A stretch of DNA of 64,000 bases from Procambarus clarkii (Eukaryota; Arthropoda; Malacostraca; Decapoda; Cambaridae), in NCBI RefSeq assembly GCF_040958095.1, contig NC_091152.1, forward strand, positions 16,908,041 through 16,972,040, given 5' to 3'. Position numbers and translations under genes: made by a program. The first letter of the stretch is position 1; every line of letters starts with the position of its first letter. The notes below the pieces were generated by a model. It was not told where the DNA came from. It did not search any database and saw nothing but the letters and a program-made list of their open reading frames with translations. This document shows positions 25,301 through 37,644 of the stretch, in pieces.

Positions 25301-28300
25301 GGGTGAACTGTTCCTGGCCTCTGGTAATATTGGGAGAACTGTTCCTGGCCTCTGGTAATATTGGGTGAACTGTTCCTGGCCTCTGGTAATATTGCGTGAA
25401 CTGTTCCTGGCCTCTGGTAATATTGGGAGAACCGTTCCTGGCCTCTGGTAATATTGGGAGAACTGTTCCTGGCCTCTGGTAATATTGGGAGAACTGTTCC
25501 TGGCCTCTGGTAATATTGGGAGAACTGTTCCTGGCCTCTGGTAATATTGGGAGAACTGTTCCTGGCCTCTGTAATATTGGATGAACTGTTCCTGGCCTCT
25601 GGTAATATTGGGTGAACTGTTCCTGGCCTCTGGTAATATTGGGTGAACTGTTCCTGGCCTCTGGTATATTGGGTGAACTGTTCCTGGCCTCTGGTAATAT
25701 TGGGAGAACTGTTCCTGGCCTCTGGTAATATTGGGTTAAGTGTTCCTGGCCTTTGGTAATATTGGGAGAACTGTTCCTGGCCTCTGGTAATATTGGGTGA
25801 ACTGTCCTGGCCTCTGGTAATATTGGGAGAACTGTTCCTGGCCTCTGGTAATATTGGGAGAAACTGTTCCTGGCCTCTGGTAATATTGGGAGAACTGTTC
25901 CTGGCCTCTGGTAATATTGGTGAACTGTTCCTGGCCTCTGGTAATATTGGGAGAACTGTTCCCTGGCCTCTGGTAATATTGGGTGAACTGTTCCTGGCCT
26001 CTGGTAATATTGCGTGAACTGTTCCTGGCCTCTGGTAATATTGGGAGAACCGTTCCTGGCCTCTGGTAATATTGGGAGAACTGTTCCTGGCCTCTGGTAA
26101 TATTGGGTGAACTGTTCCTGGCCTCTGGTAATATTGGGAGAAACTGTTCCTGGCCTCTGGTAATATTGGAGAACTGTTCCTGGCCTCTGGTAATATTGGG
26201 AGAACTGTTCCTGGCCTCTGGTAATATTGGGTGAACTGTTCCTGGCCTCTGGTAATATTGGGTGAACTGTTCCTGGCCTCTGGTAATATTGGGTGAACTG
26301 TTCCTGGCCTCTGGTAATATTGGGTGAACTGTTCCTGGCCTCTGGTAATATTGGGAGAACTGTTCCTGGCCTTTGGTAATATTGGGAGAACTGTTCCTGG
26401 CCTCTGGTAATATTGGGAGAACTGTTCCTGGCCTCTGGTAATATTGGGAGAACTGTTCCTGGCCTCTGGTAATATTGGGTGAACTGTTCCTGGCCTCTGG
26501 TAATATTGGGAGAACTGTTCCTGGCCTCTGGTAATATTGGGTTAAGTGTTCCTGGCCTTTGGTAATATTGGGAGAACTGTTCCTGGCCTCTGGTAATATT
26601 GGGTGAACTGTTCCTGGCCTCTCGTAATATTGGGAGAACTGTTCCTGGCCTCTGGTAATATTGGGTTAAGTGTTCCTGGCCTCTGGTAATATTGGTGTTA
26701 AGTGTTCCTGGCCTTTGGTAATATTGGGTGAACCGTTCCTGGCCTCTGGTAATATTGGGTGAACTGTTCCTGGCCTCTGGTAATATTGGTGAACTGTTCC
26801 TGGCCTCTGGTAAAATTGGGAGACTGTTCCTGGCCTCTGGTAATATTGGGAGAACTGTTCCTGGCCTCTGGTAATATTGGGTGAACCGTTCCTGGCCTCT
26901 GGTAATATTGGGTGAACTGTTCCTGGCCTCTGGTAATATTGGGTGAACTGTTCCTGGCCTCTGGTAATATTGGGAGAACTGTTCCTGGCCTCTGGTAATA
27001 TTGGGTGAACTGTTCCTGGCCTCTGGTAAATATTGGGTGAACTGTTACTGGCCTCTGGTAATATTGGGTGAACTGTTCCTGGCCTCTGGTAATATTGGGT
27101 GAACTGTTCCTGGCCTCTGGTAATATTGGGAGAACTGTTTCCTGGCCTCTGGTAATATTGGGAGAACTGTTCCTGGCCTCTGGTAATATTGGGAGAACTG
27201 TTCCTGGCCTCTGGTAATATTGGATGAACTGTTCCTGGCCTCTGGTAATATTGGGTGAACTGTTCCTGGCCTCTGGTAATATGGGTGAACTGTTCCTGGC
27301 CTCTGGTAATATTGGGTGAAACTGTTCCTGGCCTCTGGTAATATTGGGAGAACTGTTCCTGGCCTCTGGTAATATTGGGTTAAGTGTTCCTGGCCTTTGG
27401 TAATATTGGGAGAACTGTTCCTGGCCTCTGGTAATATTGGGTGAACTGTTCCTGGCCTCTGGTAATATTGGGAGAACTGTTCCTGGCCTCTGGTAATATT
27501 GGAGAACTGTTCCTGGCCTCTGGTAATATTGGGAGAACTGTTCCTGGCCTCTGGTAATATTGGGTGAACTGTTCCTGGCCTCTGGTAATATTGGGAGAAC
27601 TGTTCCTGGCCTCTGGTAATATTGGGTGAACTGTTCCTGGCCTCTGGTAATATTGGGTGAACTGTTCTGGCCTCTGGTAATATTGGGAGAACCGTTCCTG
27701 GCCTCTGGTAATATTGGGAGAACTGTTCCTGGCCTCTGGTAATATTGGGTGAACTGTTCCTGGCCTCTGGTAATATGGGTGAACTGTTCCTGGCCTCTGT
27801 AATATTGGGAGAACCGTTTCCTGGCCTCTGGTAATATTGAGAGAACTGTTCCTGGCCTCGGGTAATATTGGGTGAACTGTTCCTGGCCTCTGGTAATATT
27901 GGGTGAACTGTTCCTGGCCTCTGGTAATATTGGGAGAACCGTTCCTGGCCTCTGGTAATATTGGGAGAACCTGTTCCTGGCCTCTGGTAATATTGGGAGA
28001 ACTGTTCCTGGCCTCTGGTAATATTGGGAGAACTGTTCCTGGCCTCTGGTAATATTGGGAGAACTGTTCCTGGCCTCTGGTAATATTGGGTGAACTGTTC
28101 CTGGCCTCTGGTAATATTGGGTGAACTGTTCCTGGCCTCTGGTAATATTGGGTGAACTGTTCCTGGCCTCTGGTAATATTGGGTGAACTGTTCCTGGCCT
28201 CTGGTAATATTGGGAGAACTGTTCCTGGCCTTCTGGTAATATTGGGAGAAACTGTTCCTGGCCTCTGGTAATATTGGGAGAACTGTTCCTGGCCTCTGGT

Positions 28301-31300
28301 AATATTGGGAGAACTGTTCCTGGCCTCTGGTAATATTGGGTGAACTGTTCCTGGCCTCTGGTAATATTGTGAGAACTGTTCCTGGCCTCTGGTAATATTG
28401 GGTTAAGTGTTCCTGGCCTTTGGTAATATTGGGATGAACTGTTCCTGGCCTCTGGTAATATTGGGTGAACTGTTCCTGGCCTCTGGTAATATTGGGGAGA
28501 ACTGTTCCTGGCCTCTGGTAATATTGGCGTTAAGTGTTCCTGGCCTCTGGTAATATTGGGAGAACTGTTCCTGGCCTCTGGTAATATTGGGAGAACCTGT
28601 TCCTGGCCTCTGGTAATATTGGGTGAACTGTTCCTGGCCTCTGGTAATATTGGGTGAACTGTTCCTGGCCTCTGGTAATATTGGGAGAACTGTTCCTGGC
28701 CTCTGGTATATTGGGTGAACTGTTCCTGGCCTCTGGTAATATTGGGTGAAACTGTTACTGGCCTCTGGTAATATTGGGTGAACTGTTCCTGGCCTCTGGT
28801 AATATTGGGTGAACTGTTCCTGGCCTCTGGTAATATTGGGAGAACTGTTCCTGGCCTTTGGTAATATTGGGAGAACTGTTCCTGGCCTCTGGTAATATTG
28901 GGAGAACTGTTCCTGGCCTCTGGTAATATTGGGAGAACTGTTCCTGGCCTCTGGTAATATTGGGTGAACTGTTCCTGGCCTCTGGTAATATTGGGAGAAC
29001 TGTTTCCTGGCCTCTGGTAATATTGGGTTAAAGTGTTCCTGGCCTTGGTAATATTGGGAGAACTGTTCCTGGCCTCTGGTAATATTGGGTGAACTGTTCC
29101 TGGCCTCTGGTAATATTGGGAGAACTGTTCCTGGCCTCTGGTAATATTGGGTTAAGTGTTCCTGGCCTCTGGTAATATTGGGTTAAGTGTTCCTGGCCTT
29201 TGGTAATATTGGGTGAACGTTCCTGGCCTCTGGTAATATTGGGTGAACTGTTCCTGGCCTCTGGTAATATTGGGTGAAACTGTTCCTGGCCTCTGGTAAT
29301 ATTGGGAGAACTGTTCCTGGCCTCTGGTAATATTGGGAGAACTGTTCCTGGCCTCTGGTAATATTGGTGAACCGTTCCTGGCCTCTGGTAATATTGGGTG
29401 AACTGTTCCTGGCCTCTGGTAATATTGGGTGAACTGTTTCCTGGCCTCTGGTAATATTGGGAGAACTGTTCCTGGCCTCTGGTAATATTGGGTGAACTGT
29501 TCCTGGCCTCTGGTAATATTGGGTGAACTGTTACTGGCCTCTGGTAATATTGGGTGAACTGTTCCTGGCCTCTGGTAATATTGGGTGAACTGTTCCTGGC
29601 CTCTGGTAATATTGGGAGAACTGTTCCTGGCCTCTGGTAATATTGGGTAGAACTGTTCCTGGCCTTCTGGTAATATTGGGAGAACTGTTCCTGGCCTCTG
29701 GTAATATTGGGTGAACTGTTCCTGGCCTCTGGTAATATTGGGAGAACTGTTCCTGGCCTCTGGTATATTGGGGAGAACTGTTCCTGGCCTCTGTAATATT
29801 GGGAGAACTGTTCCTGGCCTCTGGTAATATTGGGAGAACTGTTCCTGGCCTCTGGTAATATTGGGGAGAACTGTTCCTGGCCTTCTGGTAATATTGGGTG
29901 AACTGTTCCTGGCCTCTGGTAATATTGGGTGAACTGTTCCTGCCTCTGGTATATATTGGGAGAACCGTTCCTGGCCTCTGGTAATATTGGGAGAAACTGT
30001 TCCTGGCCTCTGGTAATATTGGGTGAACTGTTTCCTGCCTCTGGTAATATTGGGTGAACTGTCCTGGCCTCTGTTAATATTGGGAGAACCGTTTCCTGGC
30101 CTCTGGTAATATTGGAGAGAACTGTTCCTGGCCTCTGGTAATATTGGGTGAACTGTTCCTGGCCTCTGGTAATATTGGGTGAACTGTTCCTGGCCTCTGG
30201 TAATATTGGGATGCACTGTTCCTGGCCTCTGGTAATATTGGGAAGAACTGTTTCCTGGCCTCTGGTAATATTGGGTGAACTGTTCCTGGCCTCTGGTATA
30301 TTGGGTGAACTGTTCCTGGCCTCTGGTAATATTGGGTGAACTGTTTCCTGGCCTCTGGTAATATTGTGGTTGAACTGTTCCTGGCCTCTGGTAATATTGG
30401 GAGAAAACTGTTCCTGGCCTCTTGGTAATATTGGGAGAACTGTTCCTGCCTCTGGTAATATTGGGTGAACTGTTCCTGGCCTCTGGTAATATTGGGTAGA
30501 ACTGTTCCTGGCCTCTGGTAATATTGGGTGAACTGTTCCTGCCTCTGGTAAATTTGGGAGAACTGTTCCTGGCCTCTGGTAATATTGGTGAAGTGTTTCC
30601 TGGCCTTGGTAATATTTGGGTGAACTGTTCCTGCCTCTGGTAATATGGGTGAACTGTTCCTGGCCTCTGTAATATTGGGAGAACTGTTCCTGGCCTCTGG
30701 TAATATTGGGTTAAGTGTTCCTGGCCTTTGGTAATATTGGGAGAACTGTTCCTGGCCTCTGGTAATATTGGGTGAACTGTTCCTGGCCTCTGGTAATATT
30801 GGGAGAACTGTTCCTGGCCTCTGGTAATATTGGGTTAAGTGTTCCTGGCCTCTGGTAATATTGGGAGAACTGTTCCTGGCCTCTGGTAATATTGGGTGAA
30901 CCGTTCCTGGCCTCTGGTAATATTGGGTGAACTGTTCCTGGCCTCTGGTAATATTGGGTGAACTGTTCCTGGCCTCTGGTAATATTGGGAGAACTGTTCC
31001 TGGCCTCTGGTAATATTGGGTGAACTGTTCCTGGCCTCTGGTAATATTGGGTGAACTGTTACTGGCCTCTGGTAATATTGGGTGAACTGTTCCTGGCCTC
31101 TGGTAATATTGGGTGAACTGTTCCTGGCCTCTGGTAATATTGGGAGAACTGTTCCTGGCCTTTGGTAATATTGGGAGAACTGTTCCTGGCCTCTGGTAAT
31201 ATTGGGAGAACTGTTCCTGGCCTCTGGTAATATTGGGAGAACTGTTCCTGGCCTCTGGTAATATTGGGTTGAACTGTTCCTGGCCTCTGGTAATATTGGG

Positions 31301-34300
31301 AGAACTGTTCCTGGCCTCTGGTAATATTGGGTTAAGTGTTCCTGGCCTTTGGTAATATTGGGAGAACTGTTCCTGGCCTCTGGTAATATTGGGTGAACTG
31401 TTCCTGGCCTCTGGTAATATTGGGAGAACTGTTCCTGGCCTCTGGTAATATTGGGTTAAGTGTTCCTGGCCTCTGGTAATATTGGGTTAAGTGTTCCTGG
31501 CCTTTGGTAATATTGGGTGAACCGTTCCTGGCCTCTGGTAATATTGGGTGAACTGTTCCTGGCCTCTGGTAATATTGGGTGAACTGTTCCTGGCCTCTGG
31601 TAATATTGGGAGAACTGTTCCTGGCCTCTGGTAATATTGGGAGAACTGTTCCTGGCCTCTGGTAATATTGGGTGAACCGTTCCTGGCCTCTGGTAATATT
31701 GGGTGAACTGTTCCTGGCCTCTGGTAATATTGGGTGAACTGTTCCTGGCCTCTGGTAATATTGGGAGAACTGTTCCTGGCCTCTGGTAATATTGGGTGAA
31801 CTGTTCCTGGCCTCTGGTAATATTGGGTGAACTGTTACTGGCCTCTGGTAATATTGGGTGAACTGTTCCTGGCCTCTGGTAATATTGGGTGAACTGTTCC
31901 TGGCCTCTGGTAATATTGGGAGAACTGTTCCTGGCCTCTGGTAATATTGAGAGAACTGTTCCTGGCCTCTGGTAATATTGGGAGAACTGTTCCTGGCCTC
32001 TGGTAATATTGGATGAACTGTTCCTGGCCTCTGGTAATATTGGGTGAACTGTTCCTGGCCTCTGGTAATATTGGGTGAACTGTTCCTGGCCTCTGGTAAT
32101 ATTGGGTGAACTGTTCCTGGCCTCTGGTAATATTGGGAGAACTGTTCCTGGCCTCTGGTAATATTGGGTTAAGTGTTCCTGGCCTTTGGTAATATTGGGA
32201 GAACTGTTCCTGGCCTCTGGTAATATTGGGTGAACTGTTCCTGGCCTCTGGTAATATTGGGAGAACTGTTCCTGGCCTCTGGTAATATTGGGAGAACTGT
32301 TCCTGGCCTCTGGTAATATTGGGAGAACTGTTCCTGGCCTCTGGTAATATTGGGTGAACTGTTCCTGGCCTCTGGTAATATTGGGAGAACTGTTCCTGGC
32401 CTCTGGTAATATTGGGTGAACTGTTCCTGGCCTCTGGTAATATTGGGTGAACTGTTCCTGGCCTCTGGTAATATTGGGAGAACCGTTCCTGGCCTCTGGT
32501 AATATTGGGAGAACTGTTCCTGGCCTCTGGTAATATTGGGTGAACTGTTCCTGGCCTCTGGTAATATTGGGTGAACTGTTCCTGGCCTCTGGTAATATTG
32601 GGAGAACCGTTCCTGGCCTCTGGTAATATTGAGAGAACTGTTCCTGGCCTCTGGTAATATTGGGTGAACTGTTCCTGGCCTCTGGTAATATTGGGTGAAC
32701 TGTTCCTGGCCTCTGGTAATATTGGGAGAACCGTTCCTGGCCTCTGGTAATATTGGGAGAACTGTTCCTGGCCTCTGGTAATATTGGGAGAACTGTTCCT
32801 GGCCTCTGGTAATATTGGGAGAACTGTTCCTGGCCTCTGGTAATATTGGGAGAACTGTTCCTGGCCTCTGGTAATATTGGGTGAACTGTTCCTGGCCTCT
32901 GGTAATATTGGGTGAACTGTTCCTGGCCTCTGGTAATATTGGGTGAACTGTTCCTGGCCTCTGGTAATATTGGGTGAACTGTTCCTGGCCTCTGGTAATA
33001 TTGGGAGAACTGTTCCTGGCCTTTGGTAATATTGGGAGAACTGTTCCTGGCCTCTGGTAATATTGGGAGAACTGTTCCTGGCCTCTGGTAATATTGGGAG
33101 AACTGTTCCTGGCCTCTGGTAATATTGGGTGAACTGTTCCTGGCCTCTGGTAATATTGGGAGAACTGTTCCTGGCCTCTGGTAATATTGGGTTAAGTGTT
33201 CCTGGCCTTTGGTAATATTGGGAGAACTGTTCCTGGCCTCTGGTAATATTGGGTGAACTGTTCCTGGCCTCTGGTAATATTGGGAGAACTGTTCCTGGCC
33301 TCTGGTAATATTGGGTTAAGTGTTCCTGGCCTCTGGTAATATTGGGAGAACTGTTCCTGGCCTCTGGTAATATTGGGTGAACCGTTCCTGGCCTCTGGTA
33401 ATATTGGGTGAACTGTTCCTGGCCTCTGGTAATATTGGGTGAACTGTTCCTGGCCTCTGGTAATATTGGGAGAACTGTTCCTGGCCTCTGGTAATATTGG
33501 GTGAACTGTTCCTGGCCTCTGGTAATATTGGGTGAACTGTTACTGGCCTCTGGTAATATTGGGTGAACTGTTCCTGGCCTCTGGTAATATTGGGTGAACT
33601 GTTCCTGGCCTCTGGTAATATTGGGAGAACTGTTCCTGGCCTCTGGTAATATTGGGAGAACTGTTCCTGGCCTCTGGTAATATTGGGAGAACTGTTCCTG
33701 GCCTCTGGTAATATTGGGAGAACTGTTCCTGGCCTCTGGTAATATTGGGAGAACTGTTCCTGGCCTCTGGTAATATTGGGAAACTGTTCCTGGCCTCTGG
33801 TAATATTGGGAGAACTGTTCCTGGCCTCTGGTAATATTGGATGAACTGTTCCTGGCCTCTGGTAATATTGGGTGAACTGTTCCTGGCCTCTGGTAATATT
33901 GGGTGAACTGTTCCTGGCCTCTGGTAATATTGGGTGAACTGTTCCTGGCCTCTGGTAATATTGGGTGAACTGTTCCTGGCCTCTGGTAATATTGGGTGAA
34001 CTGTTCCTGGCCTCTGGTAATATTGGGTGAACTGTTCCTGGCCTCTGGTAATATTGGGAGAACTGTTCCTGGCCTCTGGTAATATTGGGTGAACTGTTCC
34101 TGGCCTCTGGTAATATTGGGAGAACCGTTCCTGGCCTCTGGTAATATTGGGAGAACTGTTCCTGGCCTCTGGTAATATTGGGAGAACTGTTCCAGGCCTC
34201 TGGTAATATTGGGTGAACCGTTCCTGGCCTCTGGTAATATTGGGAGAACTGTTCCTGGCCTCTGGTAATATTGGGAGAACTGTTCCTGGCCTCTGGTAAT

Positions 34301-34497
34301 ATTGGGAGAACTGTTCCTGGCCTCTGGTAATATTGGGTGAACTGTTCCTGGCCTCTGGTAATATTGGGAGAACTGTTCCTGGCCTCTGGTAATATTGGGT
34401 GAACTGTTCCTGGCCTCTGGTAATATTGGGAGAACCGTTCCTGGCCTCTGGTAATATTGGGAGAACTGTTCCAGGCCTCTGGTAATATTGGGAGAAA
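22361..34497. repeat. 31-bp satellite array of about 390 copies (12.1 kb)
   Basis: The unit is CTGTTCCTGGCCTCTGGTAA followed by TATTGGGAGAA (31 bp). Recurrent variants are GGGTGAA, GGGTTAAGTG, GGGAGAACCG, GGCCTTTGG and GTTACTGG. Variants recur in blocks, indicating higher-order units. The GTTACTGG variant is near 28755, 31058 and 33541 and also near 29531 and 31835, that is, every 2.3-2.5 kb. Units at both ends are nearly all exactly 31 bp, but between about 25.66 and 30.66 kb many carry 1-base indels. Long minus-strand frames (up to about 350 codons) exist because the unit lacks stops on that strand; they are not genes. Confidence 0.98.
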
Positions 34498-34554
34498 AAG
34501 CTTAGCACAGAGCTGTAGTATTCATTCCTGTACTTAGCCAGCTTTAGTTTTTTT

Positions 34555-34818
34555 ATTTTATATATACTGTACAAGAGTTCTTACATTCTTGTAAAGCCAG
34601 TAGCATGCATAGCGTTTCGGGCAGGATCTTAACCTTAATTTTCCCCGGAATGCTATCCGCCAAATCATTTAATAACACCCATTCACCGCTGTGTGAACAG
34701 AGGCGTACAGTTAAGGATTGGCGCCTAATCACTCCTCCTCCGGCCAGGATACAAACCCAAGCCAAATCAGTTACTAAGCGCGGGGCGTGTGTCTTACCAC
34801 TGCGCCACGGGGACTGCT
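34555..34818 (-). mobile_element. tRNA-derived SINE (family A), older copy
   Basis: The reverse complement has a B box GGGTTTGTATCC (34758-34747) and an A-box region GTGGCGCAGTGGTAAGACAC (about 34808-34789). The 3' end shows GCCCGAAACGCTATGCATGC and TACAAGAATGTAAGAACTC. The order is the same as at 18070-18365, with more substitutions and internal differences (CCTCTGTTCACACAGC). Confidence 0.8.
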
Positions 34819-35454
34819 AATGGCTTCTACCATAAAGGGCTGAGGGTTACAGGTCTAACACAATTTCAAGCAATTAGACAAAACAGACTGCATCTCGTTG
34901 ACACTTTAAATATTGGGAATTTCAGAATACAATAATCCAGACCGTTTATTTTAAAAACTAAACTGTTACTTACAAAAATGAGTAACAGATTATTTTTCAT
35001 GAAGCCTCGATTTATCAACGTATAGAATCTCTTATGCATTCAAGACATACATATATAACTGAAAACTCACACATATATTCAGTTACATATATGCCTGGAG
35101 ACTGTTCAGGCTTGTTCGCACATACATATATATGAAGGCAGTACTGTAGTTTAAAATACATTTGGAAAAATGCTCGTGATGAATGAGGCATCTTCCCAAA
35201 GCCTGTCCCTCACAATGTCTGCTAAATAGTGTATATAGATGGATAAAAAGGTGTCTATAGATGGATAATTCTCTGAATACTTAGTCCTTCAACATGCTCA
35301 TTTGACATGCAGTTATTGACCTAGTGTGACCTCATTAGGTTTCTTGCCATGATAATAGGAAGCCTAGCCAACTATAGCATGCTATACTCTTAAATACAAA
35401 AATATAATAGTCAATGATATATTGAAATCTCAATTAGTATTAAGTTTTAGTCTT
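34819..35454. other. AT-rich intergenic sequence, nothing recognised
   Basis: No open frame of note. A short sequence CCTAGTGTGACCTCATTAGG at 35320-35339 recurs with one change near 37278, suggesting a decayed shared repeat. Confidence 0.5.
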
Positions 35455-35595
35455 TAGTGTTTTTCCTGCCCGAAACGCTTTGCGTAATAGTGGCTTTAGG
35501 CATTGTATGTACTAGCTCTATCTATACATTCATCAATATTTGTATCGCACCTTGTATGTATGTACTTTACCTGAATTTGAATTTGAAAATTTTAA
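35455..35595 (+). mobile_element. LINE1-type 3' tail (solo)
   Basis: CCTGCCCGAAACGCTTTGCG, AGTGGCTTTAGGCATTGTAT, TACTTTACCTGAA and a terminal (TTTGAA)n match the LINE1 3' UTR in sense orientation. No coding part remains. Confidence 0.88.
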
Positions 35596-35809
35596 ATGTT
35601 CTTTCTGTAGGGGACGGTATGATGGCTCACCTGTTTTCTGTGGTGCGGGTGCCCCTTTATGTTCAGATGTATTCCTAATTATGAAATAAAAACTGAACTG
35701 CGTTGATCTTATAAACATCTAAGACTACTATAGTTTCAGAAATCATAACTGAGAATACCAGCTGAGTGTGTAATTCAATTGACGCCATAACCCATCACAA
35801 GTGAGCCAG

Positions 35810-36130
35810 ACTCCACAGGATTCTGCTGGACGCCGAACTTGATGGCCACTCCTGACCTTACTGGTTATTGTGGCTTGTGGAAGATCTACGTGCTCACCAT
35901 AGCCCGTGCTACTTCGAACTTTTTGTTCCAAGTAGCAAATCTTAAACAACATTGTGGAAGATGGACAACCAAAAGTTACGGGTTAGCTAAAAACTAATAG
36001 AGCTTCGTCCTCACACGCGTGAGGTCCATGGTTCGAGTCTCCTAGAGCCTTAGATTCCTGTCCAGGACGGAGACGATTAGGCGTGTTTTTCTTACGCTGG
36101 CGGGTTCAGAAGCAGACGAGTCTAAGTTTT
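35810..36130 (+). repeat. Possible SINE with a B-box-like element
   Basis: ATGGTTCGAGTCTCC at 36030-36044 resembles a tRNA B box / T-arm, followed by TCCTGTCCAGGACGGAGACG. Just upstream lies TTGTGGAAGATCTACGTGCT, which I recognise as a dispersed decapod repeat. A clear A box is not visible, so the assignment is tentative. Confidence 0.4.
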
Positions 36131-36229
36131 TTTTTTGGCAGCCTTATACCTATTCCTTCCCGTACCTCATCTTACATCTTATCTTACCAGTTTTCCTAGG
36201 AATACAACCCCTGCCATTCATAATAATTG

Positions 36230-36440
36230 AATGATGTTGACCAGACCACACACTAGAAGGTGAAGGGACGACGACGTTTCGGTCCATCCTGGACCATTCT
36301 CAAGTCGATTGTGAATTGAGAAGTCGACATAATCGACTTGAGAATGGTCCAGGACGGACCGAAACGTCGTCGTCCCTTCACCGTCTAGTGTGTGGTCTGG
36401 TCAACATACTTCAGCCACGTTATTGTGACTCATCACCTGC
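36230..36440. repeat. Palindromic (foldback) element, copy 1
   Basis: The left arm GACCAGACCACACACTAGAA, GGTGAAGGGACGACGACG and TTTCGGTCC is mirrored by a right arm ending CTAGTGTGTGGTCTGGTC. The arms are about 70 bp and separated by an AAGTCGAT-based centre that is itself partly palindromic. A conserved flank CATACTTCAGCCACGTTATT, then GTGACTCATCACCTGC, follows, and recurs in other copies. It carries no coding capacity. Confidence 0.85.
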
Positions 36441-36597
36441 ATAATTGAATGATAATTAAAATAATATATAAATATTATTAAATTATTACAACCAAGTTGC
36501 CAACACTGGGTAAATAATCTCTCGCTGGGCACTGAGCGAGCCTATTGCCACACCACAACACTTTCTTATAGAAATAAATAGGTTCCTGGGAGTTGGG

Positions 36598-37215
36598 CAG
36601 CTGTTGTGATTGTTGCAGCAGCTGTAGCGCCTGATTGTTGCAGCAGCTGTTGTGATTGTTGCAGCAGCTGTTGTGATTGTTGCAGCAGCTGTTGTGATTG
36701 TTCCAGCTGTAGCGCCTGATTGTTGCAGCAGCTGTTGTGATTGTTGCAGCAGCTGTTGTGATTGTTGCAGCTGTAGCGCCTGATTGTTGCAGCAGCTGTT
36801 GTGATTGTTGCAGCTGTAGCGCCTGATTGTTGCAGCAGCTGTTGTGATTGTTGCAGCAGCTGTAGCGCCTGATTGTTGCAGCAGCTGTTGTGATTGTTGC
36901 AGCAGCTGTTGTGATTGTTGCAGCTGTAGCGCCTGATTGTTGCAGCAGCTGTTGTGATTGTTGCAGCTGTAGCGCCTGATTGTTGCAGCAGCTGTTGTGA
37001 TTGTTGCAGCTGTAGCGCCTGATTGTTGCAGCAGCTGTTGTGATTGTTGCAGCAGCTGTAGCGCCTGATTGTTGCAGCAGCTGTTGTGATTGTTGCAGCA
37101 GCTGTTGTGATTGTTGCAGCTGTAGCGCCTGATTGTTGCAGCAGCTGTAGCGCCTGATTGTTGCAGCAGCTGTTGTGATTGTTGCAGCAGCTGTTGTGAT
37201 TGTTGCAGCCATTGT
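36598..37215. repeat. CAGCTG-rich composite tandem array
   Basis: Two related motifs alternate: TGTTGCAGCAGCTGTTGTGAT (21 bp) and variants ending CAGCTGTAGCGCCTGAT. The order is irregular but several multi-unit blocks recur. All minus frames stay open as Asn/His/Ser/Cys or Gln-rich peptides; I regard these as artefacts. It begins about 160 bp past the stop of the protease gene, so part may be in that gene's 3' UTR. Confidence 0.95.
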
Positions 37216-37374
37216 GATTGCTTGTTGCCGTTGTTATGGGTGGTAACAACTGACCTGGGGAGGGTCAGTTGTTGGCCTAGTGTGACCTCAGTAGGCCTAA
37301 GTAGGTTTCTTAGTGTGTTTAGGAGTGCGAGAAGTATCAAGGTGTGTTTGATGTGTGTAGGAGTATGTGACGTG

Positions 37375-37644
37375 TTAATGATCCATCGCTGAAGCGTGTA
37401 TGATAATCCAGTCTCTGAAGTATGCCACCTCAGTATACACGCCCGGGTAAAAAGGGTTGCCACAATCTTCCCCCCACGAGGACAAACCATGCAGGCGTCC
37501 CCAGCAAAGGAGCGGGCCGCCCCTGTCCCCTTGGCAGGCGTCGGCGTGGCCGTCGGACCAACCGGCGCACATCATGCTAGGCTCCACTGCCTCCTGGCCG
37601 TACGACAGCCTACATGTCTCATCCGACACCACGGCGACGTCCAC
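37375..37644 (-). CDS. Serine protease-like, last exon; catalytic Ser replaced by Arg
   Basis: The exon starts after a GTCCTCAG| acceptor (exon start 37644, phase 0) and ends at TAA (37375-37377), giving 89 residues. It holds the C-terminal S1 (trypsin) subdomain: [20 protein letters not shown], then [20 protein letters not shown]. The conserved GDSGGP reads GDRGGP (codon AGG), so the nucleophile Ser195 is missing. Asp189 (the D six before that position) and the Gly residues of a trypsin-type pocket are kept. As annotated the product would be a non-catalytic serine protease homologue; such proteins act in arthropod clotting and prophenoloxidase cascades. With the frameshift in the 39446 exon, a pseudogene is the main alternative. 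Confidence 0.85.
   Translation of the reverse strand: MDVAVVSDETCRLSYGQEAVEPSMMCAGWSDGHADACQGDRGGPLLCWGRLHGLSSWGEDCGNPFYPGVYTEVAYFRDWIIIHASAMDH

Noticed and set aside
22361-34497. CRISPR-like appearance of regular 31-bp repeats
   Set aside because: Units are directly adjacent without unique spacers and the genome is eukaryotic.
29152-34574. Long minus-strand frames reading repeated Gln-Tyr-Tyr-Gln-Arg-Pro-Gly peptides
   Set aside because: The 31-bp unit lacks stops on that strand and cycles through all frames; similar but broken frames occur across the array, so it is a satellite artefact.
36300-36390. Hammerhead ribozyme in the palindromic element (GAAAC followed by a GTCGTCGTC that could form stem III)
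   Set aside because: There is no CTGATGA core; the nearest match (TTGAGAA) has two core changes, and stem I cannot pair with the bases after the supposed cleavage site.
36486-37490. Asn/His/Gln-rich minus-strand frames of up to 334 codons
   Set aside because: They read the tandem array and the antisense-adjacent protease exon out of frame; no splice or start support.
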